From Roseibacillus persicicus (lineage in GTDB: Bacteria > Verrucomicrobiota > Verrucomicrobiia > Verrucomicrobiales > Akkermansiaceae): 64,000 bases of DNA. Of the stretch, positions 61,306-64,000 are shown piece after piece. The notes beneath the pieces are model-generated. The model did no database searches. It saw only the letters and a program-made list of their open reading frames with translations, and was not told the origin of the DNA. The translations under genes were made by a program, and so were the position numbers. How positions within the stretch are numbered: position 1 is the stretch's first letter; the number at the start of each line of letters is the position of its first letter. Location of the stretch: contig NZ_BMXI01000013.1 in assembly GCF_014651675.1 (NCBI RefSeq), positions 23,740-87,739 of the forward strand. The letters run 5' to 3'.

Positions 61306-61896
61306 ATGAATTTTCCACTCGACCTTCGTTTCAAGATCTTGGCCTTCGCGCCCCAAGCCACCGTCACCGACGCGGACGGCAATCAAATCTGCTATCTCAA
61401 ACAAAAGCTCTTTCGTTTTAAGGAGAAGGTGGAGATCTACACCGACAGCTCCCGCAGCACCTTGGTCGCGACGATTTCCGCGAACAGAGTTCTCGACTGG
61501 TCGGCGCGCTATACTTTTCACGATGCCCAAGGCAATGAGATTGGCTCAGTCGGTCGCCGGGGAATGCGCTCGATCTGGAAGGCGCACTACGATGTTTTTA
61601 ATCCAGGCGACGACGTGCCGGACTTCGAGATTCGGGAGGAAAATCCCTGGTCCAAAGTGGCTGATAGCTTTTTTGGCGAAATCCCCGTTTTGAGCTTTTT
61701 CACTGGGTTTCTCTTTCACCCATCCTATCTCGCTTCCAAGTCGAATGGCACCGCCGCGGTTCGCTTGAAGAAACAGCCCGCTTTCTTGGAAGGCAAATTC
61801 ACTATCACCAAGCTGAGCGAGATCACTCCTCGCGAGGAAATGAATCTTCTGCTTTCCTACCTGATGGTGAACCTTCTCGAACGCCGCCGCGGATAA
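61306..61896 (+). CDS. LURP-one-related (tubby-like fold) protein
   Basis: A 196-residue protein of the LURP-one-related/scramblase-like superfamily. It opens PLDLRFKILAFAPQATVTDADGNQICYLKQKLFRFKEKVEIYTD, the typical strand pair with the KxKxFxFKEKVxIY motif, followed by DWSARYTFHDAQGNEIGSVGRRGMRSIWKAHYDVFN. The fold is a beta-barrel around a central helix, related to tubby C-terminal domains; the bacterial role is unknown. No signal peptide is present. Confidence 0.82.
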   Translation: MNFPLDLRFKILAFAPQATVTDADGNQICYLKQKLFRFKEKVEIYTDSSRSTLVATISANRVLDWSARYTFHDAQGNEIGSVGRRGMRSIWKAHYDVFNPGDDVPDFEIREENPWSKVADSFFGEIPVLSFFTGFLFHPSYLASKSNGTAAVRLKKQPAFLEGKFTITKLSEITPREEMNLLLSYLMVNLLERRRG

Positions 61897-62041
61897 GGTT
61901 CGGCTCGAATTTTGCACAAAGGACACCAAGGCTGCGGCCTTCGTGTCCGTTATTTTTTTCGGGCTTTCGCCAGTCCGCGATACAAAGTCCGGCTTTTTTT
62001 CGAATCGCGGGTTTGGGGGTTCTCGTCCTAGGATGGCACGC

Positions 62042-62650
62042 ATGGAAATCCTTGAACAATTGGGGGTCGCGCTCGGCTTTGCCACTTTGGCCGGGATCAA
62101 CCTCTACCTCACCACCTTCATCGCGGGTCTCGCCATCCGCTTCGACTGGCTCTCGTTAGCCAGCAAGTATGAGCAACTGGAAGTGCTCGCGGATCCTTGG
62201 ATCATCGGAGTCTCCGGAGTGCTTTTCGCGATCGAGTTTTTTGCCGATAAGATCCCGTGGGTGGATTCGACCTGGGATGTTCTGCACACCATTGTGCGGC
62301 CGGTGGGAGGGGTGCTGCTTGCTCTCGCAGCCCTGGGGCAACTTGATCCTACTGTTTCAGTGATTGCCGCTTTGTTAGCAGGTGGAACCTCGCTCACGAC
62401 TCATCTGGCCAAAGCGGGAGGACGGCTTTTTCTCAATCTCTCACCCGAACCGGTGTCCAATATGACGGCCAGTGTGGCGGAGGATGGACTGGTATTGGGA
62501 GGATTGGGGCTGATGGCCTTTGCTCCTATTCCGGCGCTCTTTGTCTTTCTCATCATCGTGCTGATAGCCGGTTGGATTGTCTGGAAGACCAGCGCTCTCA
62601 TTCAAAAGGCATGGCGCAAATTCCGCCGCAAACCCGCCCTCGAAGCCTAG
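62042..62650 (+). CDS. DUF4126 family membrane protein
   Basis: A 202-residue inner-membrane protein with about five hydrophobic segments. It shows the DUF4126 pattern: GVALGFATLAGINLYLTTFIAGLAIRF at the start, LLAGGTSLTTHLAKAGGRLFLNLSPEPVSNM in the middle and SVAEDGLVLGGLGLM. The function of the family is unknown. ATG 62042 is chosen; ATG 62033, three codons upstream, is equally possible. It is followed by the gene-free repeat region. Confidence 0.83.
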   Translation: MEILEQLGVALGFATLAGINLYLTTFIAGLAIRFDWLSLASKYEQLEVLADPWIIGVSGVLFAIEFFADKIPWVDSTWDVLHTIVRPVGGVLLALAALGQLDPTVSVIAALLAGGTSLTTHLAKAGGRLFLNLSPEPVSNMTASVAEDGLVLGGLGLMAFAPIPALFVFLIIVLIAGWIVWKTSALIQKAWRKFRRKPALEA

Positions 62651-62791
62651 TCCAAGGACCGCGAGTGCCCCCACTCGCCCCAGAGCCAGCCACCGAATTG
62701 TCGAGTAGTCAGCGACCATTCAATAGCCAACGCCCGGAGAAATTCCGGCCAAGTGCTGGAGGGTGTTCACCCAGTGGAGTCGCTTCCCCGC

Positions 62792-63120
62792 CGAAAGCCC
62801 CAACGGGGCGAAAGAGGATAGCCCGGGGTGAAAGACCGGGAGAAGAGTCACCGAGTGATGAAAGCGAACGGGAGATGAGTTTGTTCTCAGGCTCCCCCGA
62901 TGCGTTCTGAAAAGTCAACGAATGCGCGCGAGCACGAGGGTGTTTTGCAATCATCAGGCTGGCGCATCGTCGTGGGATTTTGAACGGACTTCGGGATGGT
63001 TGATGAACTGTCGAATCACTCGCTCGTCCTGTCTCTCTCGTCGTTCGAGATCCCGGGGTTGCACCCCAGGCTATCTTTTTTCGCCCCGTTGGGGCTGACG
63101 AATTGGGGAGGTTGGTTTTT
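62792..63120. repeat. REP-bounded repeat element, copy 1 (complete)
   Basis: It starts with AGCCCCAACGGGGCGAAAGA and ends with a nearly exact inverted copy of that start (TCGCCCCGTTGGGGCTGA), each joined to a GATAGCCCGGGG-type block. The inner part, about 230 bases, carries GTTTGTTCTCAGGCTCCCCC and CAATCATCAGGCTGGCGC and recurs in copies 2 and 3. The plan is that of a MITE or two inverted REPs flanking a spacer. No transposase is encoded. Confidence 0.75.
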
Positions 63121-63331
63121 GCGAAGAATTGGAGGAAACGATGTGATGAAAATGGACTTGGAGCTGTCATCTCCCCCAGTCTGCCTGCATTTTTTGAGGC
63201 GGCTGTTTTGAACTATGATACCGGCCACTTTGCTCAGACGATTCGGAAGAGTGACACCGCCGAAATGCCCCAACGAGGTGTGCATTTTTGCGAGATCATT
63301 GCGAAAGGGACATGTCGGGGGAGTATTCCCG

Positions 63332-63591
63332 CTGAAAGACCCCAACGGGGTTAAACATGATAGCCCGGGGTGCAACCCCGGGTAAACAGGACCCGGATGG
63401 TGGAAGCGAGCGTGAGATGGGTTTGTTCTCAGGCTCCCCCGATGCGCTGTGAAAAGCCATCGAGTCCGCGCGAGCCTGTGGGTGTTGTGAAATCATCAGG
63501 CTGGCGCATCGTCGTGGATTTAGAACGGACTATGGGTTGGTCGATGAACTGTCGAATCACTCGCTCGTCCTGTCTCGTTCGTCTTTCGGGA
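63332..63591. repeat. REP-bounded repeat element, copy 2
   Basis: It opens with the same REP-like end (AAAGACCCCAACGGGGTTAAA, GATAGCCCGGGG) and carries the same core as copy 1, then runs into a partial REP (CCCGGGGTGCAACCCCG) that also starts copy 3. Confidence 0.72.
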
Positions 63592-63898
63592 TCCCGGGGT
63601 GCAACCCCGAGTAAACAGGCTCCGAATGGTGAAAGCGAGCGTGAGATGGATTTGTTCTTAGGCTCCCCCGATGCGCTGTGAAAAGCCTTCGAGTCCGCGC
63701 GAGCCTGTGGGTGTATCGCAATCATCAGGCTGGCACATCGCCGTGGGATTTTGAACGGACTTCGGGATGGTTGATGAACTATCGAATCACTCGCTCGTCC
63801 TGTCTCTCTCGTCTTTTGGGAACCCGGGGTTGCACCCCGGGCTATCTTCTTTTGCCCCGGCGGGGCTGACGGATTGGGGTGGTTGGTTTTTTTCGAGA
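63592..63898. repeat. REP-bounded repeat element, copy 3
   Basis: It begins in the shared CCCGGGGTGCAACCCC block and repeats the core (GTTTGTTCTTAGGCTCCCCC type, CAATCATCAGGCTGGCAC). It ends with the inverted REP GGGCTATCTTCTTTTGCCCC and GGCGGGGCTGACGG. It differs from copy 2 by scattered substitutions. Confidence 0.72.
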
Positions 63899-63903
63899 TT
63901 CGA

Positions 63904-64000
<97 letters not shown>

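Noticed and set aside
62709..63869. Several open frames of 60-150 codons in the terminal repeat region.
   Set aside because: They arise from the repeated DNA, change frame between copies and have no signal of real genes.

Overview
The window looks like chromosomal DNA of a Verrucomicrobiota bacterium, probably an aquatic or marine member of the class Verrucomicrobiae. The lineage call rests on several gene families: two giant pilin-like proteins of the Verru_Chthon cassette protein A type, a PEP-CTERM protein, DUF1080 and cytochrome/propeller modules, sialate O-acetylesterase, many secreted proteins with the C-terminal S-DL...FFRV module common in this phylum, and REP-like repeats of the PVC type. 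Composition is moderately GC-rich. No rRNA, tRNA, CRISPR array or transposase was seen.

Layout. 0-6.4 kb: the end of trmB, small membrane proteins and lipoproteins, an L,D-transpeptidase, a Ca/Na antiporter and a NarL-type two-component pair. 6.4-14.3 kb: three large secreted proteins (a PA14/propeller/cadherin/DUF1080 fusion, a PEP-CTERM protein, a calcium-repeat protein). 14.3-23.6 kb: comEC, a TPR membrane protein, three tiny lipoproteins, asd, a secreted propeller plus cytochrome c operon, a MYG1-type DHH protein and a coiled-coil membrane protein.

23.7-43.4 kb is the most coherent region and reads as a beta-1,3-glucan (laminarin-type) utilisation locus. It holds a LacI-family regulator, a GPH sugar symporter, a 1151-residue GH149/GH161-like beta-1,3-glucan phosphorylase, a secreted GH81 endo-beta-1,3-glucanase, an aldose-epimerase-like protein, two secreted multi-module CBM4/9-like proteins and a small exported protein. 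One Verru_Chthon-type pilin-like protein with its coupled partner sits inside it. Six copies of a 16-bp element, TTGCATRAARTTRCAN, lie in front of these transcription units, which points to a single regulon that includes the pilin-like gene. The inferred route is outer cleavage by GH81, capture by CBM and pilin-like surface proteins, import by the symporter and phosphorolysis to glucose 1-phosphate.

43.5-64 kb: holA, a TauE/SafE-like half transporter, zinc-ribbon and membrane proteins, citrate synthase with an entericidin-like peptide gene, a second copy of the pilin-like two-gene cassette (without the 16-bp element), a 1.7-kaa TPR protein with an embedded C39-like peptidase, a sialate O-acetylesterase, a LURP-one-like protein and a DUF4126 membrane protein. 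The last 1.3 kb is gene-free and carries three related copies of a repeat bounded by inverted REP-like ends, then a 12-copy 8-bp tandem repeat running off the window.
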